Positions 44,960 through 52,976 of a stretch of DNA of 64,000 nt are shown here, in pieces. The stretch lies in contig JACKKC010000016.1 of the NCBI GenBank assembly GCA_020637615.1, positions 1 to 64,000 of the forward strand, written 5' to 3'. The notes beneath the pieces were generated by a model. The model saw only the letters and a list, made by a program, of their open reading frames with translations, made no database searches and had not been told where the DNA came from. The translations under genes were made by a program, and so were the position numbers. Within the stretch, counting starts at the first letter, position 1. Every line of letters starts with the position of its first letter. The stretch comes from Rhodovulum sp. (GTDB lineage Bacteria; Pseudomonadota; Alphaproteobacteria; Rhodobacterales; Rhodobacteraceae).

Positions 44960-45378
44960 GGGGGGCGAAGCCGCATCTGGTGATCGACAACGGCGCCGTC
45001 CGCAGCGCGCCGCGCGTGCCGTCGTGGATGTCGAAGGAAGCTGCGGCAGAGTGGCGCCGGGTGGTGCCTATCCTGGTCGAGCGGCGCATCCTGACGCGCG
45101 CCGATCTCGCGTGCCTGGAGAATTTCTGTGTCGCGGTCGGGCAGGTGCGGGAGATGGAGCGGCACCTCCAACAGCACGGCCACGTCTTCGAGGCCTACAA
45201 GGTCACCGACGACGGCCTGGAAATCTGCCTCGGGCTGAAGCGCAATCCCGCGGTCGGGATCCAGTCCGACGCGATGACGCGGGCGCGGCTCCTCGCGGCC
45301 GAGCTGGGGCTTACGCCGGTCAGCCGCTCGCGCCCTGCCATCAGGGACGACGGCGATGATGATTCCCTGCTGGATTGA
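44956..45378 (+). CDS. Phage terminase small subunit, P27 family
   Basis: 140 aa: RVPSWMSKEAAAEWRRVVPI, LTRADLACLENFCVAVGQV, KRNPAVGIQSDAMTRARLLA, ELGLTPVSRSR. P27-type TerS recognises packaging DNA. GTG start overlaps the head-closure stop. Overlaps TerL by 23 bp. Confidence 0.92.
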   Translation: MRGAKPHLVIDNGAVRSAPRVPSWMSKEAAAEWRRVVPILVERRILTRADLACLENFCVAVGQVREMERHLQQHGHVFEAYKVTDDGLEICLGLKRNPAVGIQSDAMTRARLLAAELGLTPVSRSRPAIRDDGDDDSLLD

Positions 45379-46963
45379 GGACGGCAGCCCGATCGACGAC
45401 CCTCTGGGCTACGGCGAGCGGGCGGTGACCTGGTTGCGCCGGCTGAAGCATCCGAAGAACCCGGCGCCCGGTCACCCTTTCCAGCTTGACCCATGGCAGG
45501 AGCGCATCGTGCGGCGCATGTACGGCCCTCGCCATGAGGACGGTTCCCGCGTGGTGCGCCGCGTCGTCCTGCTCCTGCCGCGCGGGAACCGGAAGACGAG
45601 TCTCTGCGGCGCAATCACCCTCCTGCACCTCATGGGGCCGGAGCGGCTCCCCGGCAGCCTCACGGTATCGGCCGCCTCGGCACATGAGCAGGCCATGGAG
45701 CTGTTCAACGAGGTCGCGATGATCGTCCAGGCCGATGGGCGGCTGCGAAAGCATCTGAGCGTCCGGGAGTACGTCTCCCGCATCGCCTTCGGCTCCGAGC
45801 GCTCTCGCTACGTTGCCGTCGCCTCCGATGGCAAGGTCCAGCACGGCAAGACCCCGAACGTCGTCATCGCCGACGAGCTGCACGCCTGGGAAGGCCGCGC
45901 CGGCATGCGGCAGTGGGAGGCGCTGGACAGCGCCCTGGTGAAGGTGCCGGGGACGCTGATGATTGTCGCTTCGACCTCGGGCCGCGGGCAGGAAAACCTC
46001 GCCTGGAAGACGGTCGAGTATGCGATCAAGGTGCAGAAGGGCGAGATCGACGATCCGGCCACGCTGCCGGTCATCTTCATGGCCGAGCCCGAGGACGACT
46101 GGACCGACGAGGCGCTTTGGCGCGCGGTCAATCCCGGCCTGGTTCACGGCTATCCCGATCTTGCCGCATTCCGGGACAAGGCGGCCAAGGCCGCGCATTC
46201 CCCGTTCGAGCGGGACAGCTTCCTGCAATTCAACCTCAACCGTTGGCTCGATACCTCGACCTCTCCCTTCGTCGAGATGCCCGTCTATGACGAGGGCGCG
46301 CACGAGGTGGACCTCGAAGACATGGAGGCGCGGCAGGTGCCGTGCTGGCTGGGGGTGGACCTCTCCAAGAATGAAGACCTGACGGTGGTGGTCGTCTGCT
46401 GGCGGGACGGCGACGCCTACCTCGTGCATCCGTGGTTCTTCTGCCCCGAGATGAACCTCCGCGCCCGCGGCGAGCGTCACGGCGTCGATTACGTGGCCTG
46501 GGCCGAGGCGGGCTTCATCACCCCGACGCCCGGCAACGTCGTCGATCTCCGCAGCGTCGAGGATTGCGTCCGCGAGGCCTGCGCCCGGTTCGCGGTGCGC
46601 GAGATCGCCTTCGATCCGACCTATGCCCGATCCATGATGGCCGATCTCTCCGACGACGGGTTTCCTGCCGTCGAGTTCCGGCAGGGATGGGTTTCCATGG
46701 CGCCGGCGGTCAAGGAACTCGAGCGCGTCATCGTCGGGCGGGCCATGCGCCACGGCGGCAACCCGGTGCTCCGCTGGAACTTCGCGAACGTCCAGATCGA
46801 GACCGACAAGGCCGGCAACCGGGCCATGCACAAGGGCAAGAGCGGGAACAAGATCGACGGCGCCGTGGCAACCGCCATGGCCGTGGCGCGGGCGGCTGCC
46901 GGCGCGGTGCAGTTCATCACCGACGAGCCGTGGTTCACCGACGAGATGTTCTCGGCCGTATAG
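45356..46963 (+). CDS. Phage terminase large subunit, HK97 type
   Basis: 535 aa packaging motor. ATPase: LLPRGNRKTSLCGAI is the deviant Walker A, VVIADELHAWEGR Walker B, with IVASTSGRGQ as the coupling motif. Nuclease: GVDLSKNEDLTVVVVCWRDG, AFDPTYARSMM and NKIDGAVATAMAVARA with the metal-binding Asp residues. Full length and intact. Its place after the connectors, not before the portal, is unusual. Confidence 0.94.
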   Translation: MMIPCWIEDGSPIDDPLGYGERAVTWLRRLKHPKNPAPGHPFQLDPWQERIVRRMYGPRHEDGSRVVRRVVLLLPRGNRKTSLCGAITLLHLMGPERLPGSLTVSAASAHEQAMELFNEVAMIVQADGRLRKHLSVREYVSRIAFGSERSRYVAVASDGKVQHGKTPNVVIADELHAWEGRAGMRQWEALDSALVKVPGTLMIVASTSGRGQENLAWKTVEYAIKVQKGEIDDPATLPVIFMAEPEDDWTDEALWRAVNPGLVHGYPDLAAFRDKAAKAAHSPFERDSFLQFNLNRWLDTSTSPFVEMPVYDEGAHEVDLEDMEARQVPCWLGVDLSKNEDLTVVVVCWRDGDAYLVHPWFFCPEMNLRARGERHGVDYVAWAEAGFITPTPGNVVDLRSVEDCVREACARFAVREIAFDPTYARSMMADLSDDGFPAVEFRQGWVSMAPAVKELERVIVGRAMRHGGNPVLRWNFANVQIETDKAGNRAMHKGKSGNKIDGAVATAMAVARAAAGAVQFITDEPWFTDEMFSAV

Positions 46964-46972
46964 GAGGCAAGC

Positions 46973-49027
46973 ATGTCCGAAGGCGGCGACAGCGAACGGC
47001 TGATGGTGCTTCTCGAAGCGCGGATCACCGACTTCGAGAAGAAGATGGCGCAGGCCGAGCGCCGCGGCACGAAGACCTATACGGGGCTCCGCGCCGGCAG
47101 CCGCTCCGCGACGCGCGCGATGGAGACCGACATGGCGCGCTCGACCGGGCGCATCAACCAGGCGCTCGCGACGACCTCGGCGCGCATCGGGGCCGTGGGC
47201 CTTGCCTTCCGGGGCTTCCTCGCCGGCGCGGCCATCGGGGGCCTCACGGTGACCGTCTCGCGGATCGGCGACATCGCGCGCGGCATCGCCGAGGTCGGCA
47301 ACGAGGCGAAGCGCGCCGGGGTCTCGGCCCGGGCGTTCCAGGAGTGGAAATACGTCGCGGAGCAGAACCGCATCAGCGTCGATTCGCTCGTCGACGGCCT
47401 GAAGGAGCTCAACCTCCGCGCCGACGAGTTCGTCTTCACCGGCAAGGGGCCGGCGGCCGAGGCGTTCCAGCGACTCGGCTACTCGGCCGAGGACCTGAAG
47501 CGGAAGCTCGCCGATCCCTCGGCGCTGCTCCTGGAGATCATCGGCCGGCTCGGGCAGATGGACCGCGCCGCCCAGATCCGGATCTCGGACGAAATCTTCG
47601 GCGGCACCGCCGGCGAGCGCTTCGTGGAGATCCTCGACCAGGGCGAGGAGCGCATCCGGAGCACGATCGACGAGGCCCACGAGCTCGGCACCGTCATGGA
47701 CGACGAGCTCATCCAGCGCGCCGACGACCTCAACCGGCTCTTCGGCTCCGTCGCCACCACCGTGGGCTCCACCCTGAAATCGGCGATCATCTCGGCCGCG
47801 TCGAGCCTGGTCGACTTCCTCCGCCTCTGGCGGGACTTCGAGCAGCAGACCTCGACCTCGCTCCAGTCGCAGCTCACCGACATCCAGCGGCAGCGGGGCC
47901 AGCTGATCGACGAGAAGCGCGCGCTGGAGAGCGATACCGGGCTGACCGATACCGCGAAGGGCCTCGGCTTCGGGGCCGAGGATTCCGCCGTTACGAAGAA
48001 CCGGGTCGCGGAGCTCCAGGCGAAGATCGACGAGCTGAGCCGGACCGAGGACCAGATCATCGGCGTGCTCGGATCCCGAACGACGATCACGCCGCCGACC
48101 GAGCCGGACGGAACACCCTGGACACCGCCGGAGAACACGCCCGGCGGCTCCGGGCGCGGCGGGGGCGGTTCCAGCCGGGCGCGTGCCGACGCCTTCGAGC
48201 GGGAGGTGGCGGTGCTCCAGCGGCGCACCGAAGCCTTGCTGGCCGAGAGCGCCGCGCAGGCCGAGCTCAATCCTCTGGTCGACGACTTCGGCTTTGCGGT
48301 GCAGCGGGCCGCGGCCGCCCATGACCTCCTGACCGCCGCGCAGGAGGCCGGCGTGGAGATGACGCCTGCGCTGCGCGCGCAGATCGACGAGCTGGCCGAG
48401 GCCTATGCCTCGGCGGCCACGGCCGCCGAGCGCCTCGATGCGGCGCAGAGCGACACAGCGGATCGTGCGGAGGAGGTAGATCGCCTGCGGCAGGATGTCG
48501 TCGGCGGCCTCGCCAGGGACCTCCTGGACGGCGCCGACGCGGCAGACGCGCTCGCCAGCGCCCTCGGACGGGTCGCAGACCGGCTGATCGACATGGCGCT
48601 GGACGGCCTCTTCACGGCGGCGGGGGGCGGTGGTGGCGGGCTCCTGGGCGGCGCCATCATCCCGGGCATCCTTCACCGGGGCGGCGTCGTCGGCCGGGAC
48701 GGCTACGGGCACGGGCGCGCGATGCCGGCCTCGATCTTCGCCGACGCGCCGCGCTACCATGGCGGCGGCGTCGCGGGGCTGAAGCCCAACGAGGTCCCGG
48801 CCGTGCTCGAGCGGGGCGAGCAGGTCATCCCGAAGGGGCAGACGGCCCAGCCGTCCGGAGCGCAGGCCGTCCATGTCACCGTCGGCATCGCCTCGGACTC
48901 GGCGCTCAACCTCATGCCCTACGTCAAGGATGTATCGCAGCGGGCGGCGGAGGGGCAGGTCAGAGCCTACGACCAATTGCTCCCGGATCGGGTGCACGCG
49001 ATCAACCGCGACCCGTGGAAACGCTGA
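46973..49027 (+). CDS. Phage tail tape measure protein
   Basis: 684 aa. N-terminal helical part (FEKKMAQAERRGTKTYTGL), two hydrophobic/Gly stretches (FRGFLAGAAIGGLTVTV and GGGLLGGAIIPG), coiled coil (QLTDIQRQRGQLIDEKRALE) and C-terminal HRGGVVGRDG...KPNEVPAVLERGEQVIPKG, the usual tape-measure tail end. Implies a tail about 100 nm by the common scaling, if functional. Confidence 0.85.
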   Translation: MSEGGDSERLMVLLEARITDFEKKMAQAERRGTKTYTGLRAGSRSATRAMETDMARSTGRINQALATTSARIGAVGLAFRGFLAGAAIGGLTVTVSRIGDIARGIAEVGNEAKRAGVSARAFQEWKYVAEQNRISVDSLVDGLKELNLRADEFVFTGKGPAAEAFQRLGYSAEDLKRKLADPSALLLEIIGRLGQMDRAAQIRISDEIFGGTAGERFVEILDQGEERIRSTIDEAHELGTVMDDELIQRADDLNRLFGSVATTVGSTLKSAIISAASSLVDFLRLWRDFEQQTSTSLQSQLTDIQRQRGQLIDEKRALESDTGLTDTAKGLGFGAEDSAVTKNRVAELQAKIDELSRTEDQIIGVLGSRTTITPPTEPDGTPWTPPENTPGGSGRGGGGSSRARADAFEREVAVLQRRTEALLAESAAQAELNPLVDDFGFAVQRAAAAHDLLTAAQEAGVEMTPALRAQIDELAEAYASAATAAERLDAAQSDTADRAEEVDRLRQDVVGGLARDLLDGADAADALASALGRVADRLIDMALDGLFTAAGGGGGGLLGGAIIPGILHRGGVVGRDGYGHGRAMPASIFADAPRYHGGGVAGLKPNEVPAVLERGEQVIPKGQTAQPSGAQAVHVTVGIASDSALNLMPYVKDVSQRAAEGQVRAYDQLLPDRVHAINRDPWKR

Positions 49028-49353
49028 TGGAGCGCCTGCAGGAGCAGCTCGTCGCGGTGCTGGAGGACCGCATGGCCGGCGGCCGGGCCCAGGTGCCCGA
49101 GGCCGGTCTCCCGCTCTGGAACGCCTTCACCGAGCTCGCCGCGGCGCGGACCTACGGCTTCTCGGGGCCCAACCCGATCGCCTGGGCCGAGATCGAGGCC
49201 TGGGCGCGGCTGATGCGCTGGCCGCTGGAGCCGCGGCACGTCCGGGTGATCCGGGCGCTGGACCAGGCATGGATGGCCCATGGCGGCAAGGGGGCGCCGA
49301 CCAGGCCGACGCGGCCGCTGACGCCGGAGGCGTTTGATGCGGCGGTGGCGTGA
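49027..49353 (+). CDS. Phage tail-chaperone-like protein
   Basis: 108 aa: LPLWNAFTELAAARTYGFSG followed by NPIAWAEIEAWARLMRWPLE and RVIRALDQAWMAHGG resembles short proteins annotated as tail assembly chaperones in tailed phages. ATG overlaps the tape measure stop (TGATG). Position after, not before, the tape measure is unusual. Confidence 0.55.
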   Translation: MERLQEQLVAVLEDRMAGGRAQVPEAGLPLWNAFTELAAARTYGFSGPNPIAWAEIEAWARLMRWPLEPRHVRVIRALDQAWMAHGGKGAPTRPTRPLTPEAFDAAVA

Positions 49354-49906
49354 AATACGACATTATGTCGCATTTGGGCGAAGGCGACCCCGGCAGATAA
49401 ACCGGCAAATTTGCCGGTTTTGCCGCGACCTGCTGGCGGTGAAGGCGAAGCTCCCGCATGGGGGCTTCATGCCTTGGATCGAGGCCGAGTTTGGGATGAC
49501 GGATCAATCAGCGCGGCGGTTCATGCAGGTTGCCGAGCGCTACGGCAAATCCAACATAATGTTGGATTTGACCCCGACCGCCCTGTTCGAGCTCGCCGCC
49601 CCCTCCACCCCGGAGCCCGTCCGGGAACTGGTCGAGGCCAAGGCCGAGGCGGGCGAGCGTGTCGCCATCGCGCGGGCCATCGCCGGGGAAATCGAGGAGC
49701 GCAGGGGGCGGCCGTCCCGAGAAAACCCGCAAGAAATTGCGGAAATAAAGCGCGGTCAGGAGACGCGCGACTTCGCTGCGAAGAAGGCCGGCTTCGGCAA
49801 AATCGGAATTACTCCGAGTTTGGGCGCGGTGGCGGCAAATCCGCAATTATTGCGGATTTCAACGTACCGCGCCGGCGCCGCTCCGGAAGGTGATCGAGGC
49901 GACTGA
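49337..49906 (+). CDS. DUF3102 family protein, gene rich in palindromes
   Basis: About 189 aa. DUF3102 core: DLLAVKAKLPHGGFMPWIEA, EFGMTDQSARRFMQVAERYG, LTPTALFELAAPSTPEPVRE. The family occurs in alphaproteobacterial phages and plasmids, role unknown. The start at 49337 overlaps the preceding gene by 17 bp. Five 22-23 bp palindromes lie inside the frame, three of them encoding residues where the family is variable (KSNIML, KIGITPS, NPQLL). Confidence 0.8.
   Translation: MRRWREIRHYVAFGRRRPRQINRQICRFCRDLLAVKAKLPHGGFMPWIEAEFGMTDQSARRFMQVAERYGKSNIMLDLTPTALFELAAPSTPEPVRELVEAKAEAGERVAIARAIAGEIEERRGRPSRENPQEIAEIKRGQETRDFAAKKAGFGKIGITPSLGAVAANPQLLRISTYRAGAAPEGDRGD
49353..49859. repeat. Five 22-23 bp palindromes in the DUF3102 gene
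   Basis: P1 49353-49375 (arms AAATACGACAT / ATGTCGCATTT, one mismatch), P2 49399-49420 (AAACCGGCAAA / TTTGCCGGTTT, perfect), P3 49547-49569 (AAATCCAACAT / ATGTTGGATTT, perfect), P4 49800-49821 (AAATCGGA / TCCGAGTTT, imperfect), P5 49837-49859 (AAATCCGCAAT / ATTGCGGATTT, perfect). All begin AAA and end TTT while the inner arms differ in step. P3, P4 and P5 are all preceded by CGGC. Confidence 0.85.
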
Positions 49907-50115
49907 CGGAAATTTAACCGTTTCAGAGTACACGAAGCATGGCGGAACCCATGAGGAATACCCACGTTGAACCAAGGTGGATCGTGACGAACGTGACGGG
50001 TGAAACACCACACTAACGGAATTGTGGTGGATTCGCGGGGGCCCTGTGTGAGATAAGGGGCTCGGGGGAATAGGCGTTCGTTACGTCTAAGTGATTGGAA
50101 CGGCGCTGAAATGCT

Positions 50116-50379
50116 ATGATTGGGGCGATTCGTTTAGGACGTGCGAAAGCCTCCAGCATGGCCGCGTTTTTGCAGGAGTTCGGTAAAGTGGCACAGAGAA
50201 TGTACCGCACGGGTGGGGGATTCAGCGGGAACCAAAAGGTGTTCTCGCGGGAAGCCGACGGCAAGTTTGATGATGTGCCCGAGGAGAAGATTGCGAAGTG
50301 GCGCGAGAAGCTGAACGCCCGATTTGGGATTGGCGAGGGGCGCCTGGTGCCGATTGAAGAGCCTGCTGGTCTCGACTGA
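50116..50379 (+). CDS. Small protein upstream of the toxin-like gene (antitoxin candidate)
   Basis: 87 aa: MIGAIRLGRAKASSMAAFLQ, FSREADGKFDDVPEEKIAKW. No known DNA-binding fold can be seen. It ends 15 bp before the PemK/MazF-like gene, so position suggests an antitoxin or chaperone partner. Start uncertain (ATG 50116 or 50158). The 49907-50115 gap before it holds no gene. Confidence 0.5.
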   Translation: MIGAIRLGRAKASSMAAFLQEFGKVAQRMYRTGGGFSGNQKVFSREADGKFDDVPEEKIAKWREKLNARFGIGEGRLVPIEEPAGLD

Positions 50380-50394
50380 GGCAGCCCTCGATTG

Positions 50395-50820
50395 ATGGCT
50401 GCGTGGGAGAATTCACCGCCACGTCTCTACAATGTGGTTACAGGTTTCTTTCCAGAGACGAATCCGAAGGACACTTGGGCGACCAACCCTCGCCCATTGC
50501 TGGTTTGCGGTGTCGCATCGTATCCGGGCAATGGCCTGGTCTTTTGTCGAATCGCATACGGAACGTCCACGAACCTCGACCGTGCCGATCCCGACGATCT
50601 TGTTGTTGGAAACTTGACGATTCTGGACTCTCTAGGCCTCAAGAATCCGACACGGTTCGTCATCCACTCGGGAAAACAGATGGTCATCATGCCGTGGACG
50701 GCCGAATTCTTCAGGCCATGGTCAGGGCACAACACTCCCGTCCTCAGCAGGCTTCCAGCCGAAATGCAGCATCATGTCGGATATATTTTGAGTCACCTGG
50801 ACGACCTTCCGAAATTCTAG
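50395..50820 (+). CDS. PemK/MazF-like toxin-family protein
   Basis: 141 aa: YNVVTGFFPETNPKDTWATN, PRPLLVCGVASYPGNGLVFC, RIAYGTSTNLDRADPDDLVV, ILDSLGLKNPTRFVIHSGKQ, WSGHNTPVLSRLP. This matches the MazF-fold pattern (PRPxLV, VRVAYGTS) of growth-inhibiting RNases. DNA here is less GC-rich than the structural genes, as in phage accessory modules. Activity unproven. Confidence 0.65.
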   Translation: MAAWENSPPRLYNVVTGFFPETNPKDTWATNPRPLLVCGVASYPGNGLVFCRIAYGTSTNLDRADPDDLVVGNLTILDSLGLKNPTRFVIHSGKQMVIMPWTAEFFRPWSGHNTPVLSRLPAEMQHHVGYILSHLDDLPKF

Positions 50821-50850
50821 GCGTGGGTCAAGGCGCTTGTCGGCGCCCAC

Positions 50851-51105
50851 TCAATCCAGCGGCTCGCAGACGGTCAGATCGTCCTCGTCGAAAACCGTCT
50901 CGGCTACGGCGTAGGGCGGTCCGTTGAACCACCCCTCGGCCTCCGCCTGCTCGCCCGTAAGGGACCAAGTGCGGCCGTCGTTGCTGGCAACCGTCACGCA
51001 ATCGACCCGAATTGCCACCACGACGCGCTGACCCTTGTCGGTGCAGCGAAACAGGCGGTCGCCGCAGCGGAACACCTGGCCTACTCGGATGCTCTCAAGA
51101 TCCAC
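50851..51105 (-). CDS. Small prophage protein beside the repressor, unknown
   Basis: 84 aa, acidic: MDLESIRVGQVFRCGDRLFR, RVVVAIRVDCVTVASNDGRT, FDEDDLTVCEPLD. Overlaps the repressor gene end by 11 bp, so co-transcribed from the repressor promoter. Small beta-rich protein; no family recognised. Confidence 0.65.
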   Translation of the reverse strand: MDLESIRVGQVFRCGDRLFRCTDKGQRVVVAIRVDCVTVASNDGRTWSLTGEQAEAEGWFNGPPYAVAETVFDEDDLTVCEPLD

Positions 51106-51331
51106 GGCGCAACCTCACCCCCGGCCCGCCGCCGTTCTCCTCGATGAACTCGATGCCGGCCGCTTCAAGCGCGCCGCGGACGGCTGAGATTGCTTCGGCC
51201 GAGACCGGCACGTTGCGCTCGCTCTCGGCCCTCTTGATCGTCGGCAAAGATAGGCCGGTCGCTGTTGCGAGGCCCGACTGCGATAGGTTGAGCAGGTGGC
51301 GGGCGGCTCGAATCTGTGCGGCGACTGTCAC
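51095..51331 (-). CDS. XRE-family repressor-like regulator
   Basis: 78 aa: IRAARHLLNLSQSGLATATG, LSLPTIKRAESERNVPVSAE is a Cro/C1-type HTH, followed by AISAVRGALEAAGIEFIEEN, a common ending of short phage XRE proteins. GTG start at 51331 after GAGGGA. The operator-like repeats lie just upstream. Confidence 0.88.
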   Translation of the reverse strand: MTVAAQIRAARHLLNLSQSGLATATGLSLPTIKRAESERNVPVSAEAISAVRGALEAAGIEFIEENGGGPGVRLRRGS

Positions 51332-51350
51332 GATCCCTCATTGACACTTA

Positions 51351-51383
51351 GGTATCACATATGATTTGATACCAAGGTATCAC
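51351..51383. promoter_or_regulatory. Putative operator with three GGTATCA half-sites
   Basis: GGTATCAC at 51351, its complement TGATACC at 51367-51373, and GGTATCAC again at 51376-51383. Sites 1 and 2 form an inverted pair. It lies between the XRE gene (minus) and an ATG at 51384 (plus), the place of a phage C1/Cro operator. Confidence 0.65.
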
Positions 51384-51469
51384 ATGTCCGCCGTCAGCAC
51401 CCGTGGGACGATTTGAGGTGATTGAGCAACGGAGGGTTTCTGGTTCATCGTAACCGCCAAGGAGTGGAG

Positions 51470-51844
51470 ATGAGCCAGAAACCCGGAACGCAGAGAGCGG
51501 CCGCCGAGAAGGTGGTGAAAGAGATCCGTCGAGCGACGCGGAAGCAGCATTCGGCGGAGGAAAAGATCAGGATCGTCCTCGCCGGGTTGCGCGGCGAGGA
51601 CAGCATCGCGGAGCACTGTCGCCGAGAAGGGATCGCGCAGAGCCTGTACTACAGCTGGTCGAAGGAGTTCCTCGAGGCCGGCAAGCGACGCCTTGCGGGC
51701 GACACGGCACGTCAGGCGACGAGTCCTGAGGTGAAGGAGCTGCGCGCCGAGGCGGCGGCGCTGAAGGAGGCGGTGGCTGATCTCACGCTGGAGAACCGTC
51801 TGCTCAAAAAAAGCATGACCGGGGCTGGGGGCGACCGCGCATGA
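51470..51844 (+). CDS. IS3-family transposase OrfA
   Basis: 124 aa HTH subunit: EEKIRIVLAGLRGEDSIAEH, CRREGIAQSLYYSWSKEFLE, and a C-terminal leucine-zipper-like AAALKEAVADLTLENRLLKK. A run of seven A at 51806-51812 could serve as a frameshift site. ATG at 51470 after GGAGTGG; intact. Stop overlaps the OrfB ATG (ATGA). Confidence 0.88.
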   Translation: MSQKPGTQRAAAEKVVKEIRRATRKQHSAEEKIRIVLAGLRGEDSIAEHCRREGIAQSLYYSWSKEFLEAGKRRLAGDTARQATSPEVKELRAEAAALKEAVADLTLENRLLKKSMTGAGGDRA

Positions 51845-52774
51845 GGTATGTCGCCGCCGAGAGCTCGAGATCATCCGGCTGGTCGAAGGATCGCACCTGC
51901 CGGTGCGCCGGACCCTGGCGCGGATCGGGGTGCCGTCCGCGACCTTCTACCGCTGGTGCGACCGCTACCGTGAGCATGGGCCGGAAGGCTTGGAGGACCG
52001 GTCGCCCAGGCCCGGCCGGGTGTGGAACCGCATCCCCGAGCCGGTGCGGGAGCGCATTCTCGCCCTCGCGCTCGAGGCGCCGGAGCTGTCGGCGCGGGAG
52101 CTGGCCATCCGCTTCACCGACGAAGAGAAGTATTTCGTCTCAGAGGCTTCGGTCTATCGCCTGCTCAAGGCGCACGACCTGATCACCAGCCCTGCCTTCG
52201 TCGTGGCAAAGGCGGCAGAGGCGTTCACGGAACAGACGACGGCACCGAACCAGCTCTGGCAGACTGACTTCACCTATCTCAAGGTCGCCGGCTGGGGCTG
52301 GTTCTACCTCTCGACGATCCTCGACGACTATTCCCGCTTCATCGTCGCCTGGAAGCTCTGCACCAGCATGCGCGCCGGTGACGTCACCGATACGCTGGAG
52401 CTTGCCCTGGCGGCCTCGGGCTGCGACACCGCCAACGTCGTCCATCGTCCCCGGTTGCTCAGCGACAACGGCTCGTCCTACGTCGCGGGCGATCTCGCGG
52501 ACTGGCTCGCGGACAAGGGTATCGCCCATATCCGCGGCGCGCCGAACCACCCCAGACCCAAGGCAAGATCGAGCGCTGGCACCAGACGCTGAAGAACCGC
52601 GTTCTGCTCGAGAACTACTTCCTGCCGGGCCAGCTCGAGGCCGCCGTCGCAGCCTTCGTCGAGCACTACAACCACTGCCGCTACCACGAGAGCCTCGGCA
52701 ACCTGACCCCCGCCGATGTCTACCTCGGCCGCGGTCAGGCCATCCTCGAGGCCAGGAAAAGATTAAGAAACTGA
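51841..52774 (+). pseudogene. IS3-family transposase OrfB with two frameshifts
   Basis: Integrase-core transposase starting MRYVAAE at 51841. One A seems lost near 51862 (GAGAGCTCGAG where GAGAAGCTCGAG is expected), after which LEIIRLVEGSHLPVRRTLAR continues in another frame. QTDFTYLKVAGWGWFYLSTI and LDDYSRFIVAWKL and SDNGSSYV follow. A second base is lost near 52556 (GCGCCGAACCACCCC), after which KIERWHQTLKNRVLLENYFL continues to the TGA at 52774. Not active as it stands. Confidence 0.82.
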
Positions 52775-52976
52775 CCATTCAAAACCGCCGCTTGCAGGGG
52801 CCTCACCGAGTTCGATAACCTGGAGCAGCTCCTCGAAGTGGCGGATGACATGTCCAGGGATGTCCGGGACCTCTCCTACGAGGTGATGCGGGCGTTCGAC
52901 TGAACCACGACGCCCCCGGCTCCGGTCGGGGGCGCTTCCTACACCCTTTCGGGTTTCACGGAACAGACGGCTAGTC

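Larger units (their letters stand above)
51414..52805 (+). mobile_element. IS3-family insertion sequence (decayed)
   Basis: About 1.39 kb with orfA and a broken orfB. Ends TGAGG (51414) and CCTCA (52801-52805), the TG...CA form of IS3. Further inside, GCAACGGAGGGTTT on the left resembles the reverse complement of the right end, GCAAGCGGCGGTTTT. The flanks do not show a clear 3-bp duplication. Confidence 0.7.
51384..52903 (+). pseudogene. Cro-position early gene broken by an IS3 element (inferred)
   Basis: An ATG at 51384 directly after the operator reads MSAVSTRGTI and then meets the IS3 end. After the IS, 52799-52903 reads as a clean protein tail, LTEFDNLEQLLEVADDM...LSYEVMRAFD, ending in TGA. 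The two pieces fit one small gene divergent to the repressor; the exact join is not certain because no clean target duplication is seen. Confidence 0.4.

Noticed and set aside
45341..48997. Very long minus-strand open frame (over 1200 codons) opposite terminase and tape measure
   Set aside because: It mirrors the codon structure of real plus-strand phage genes with clear motifs; such antisense frames are a by-product of high GC.
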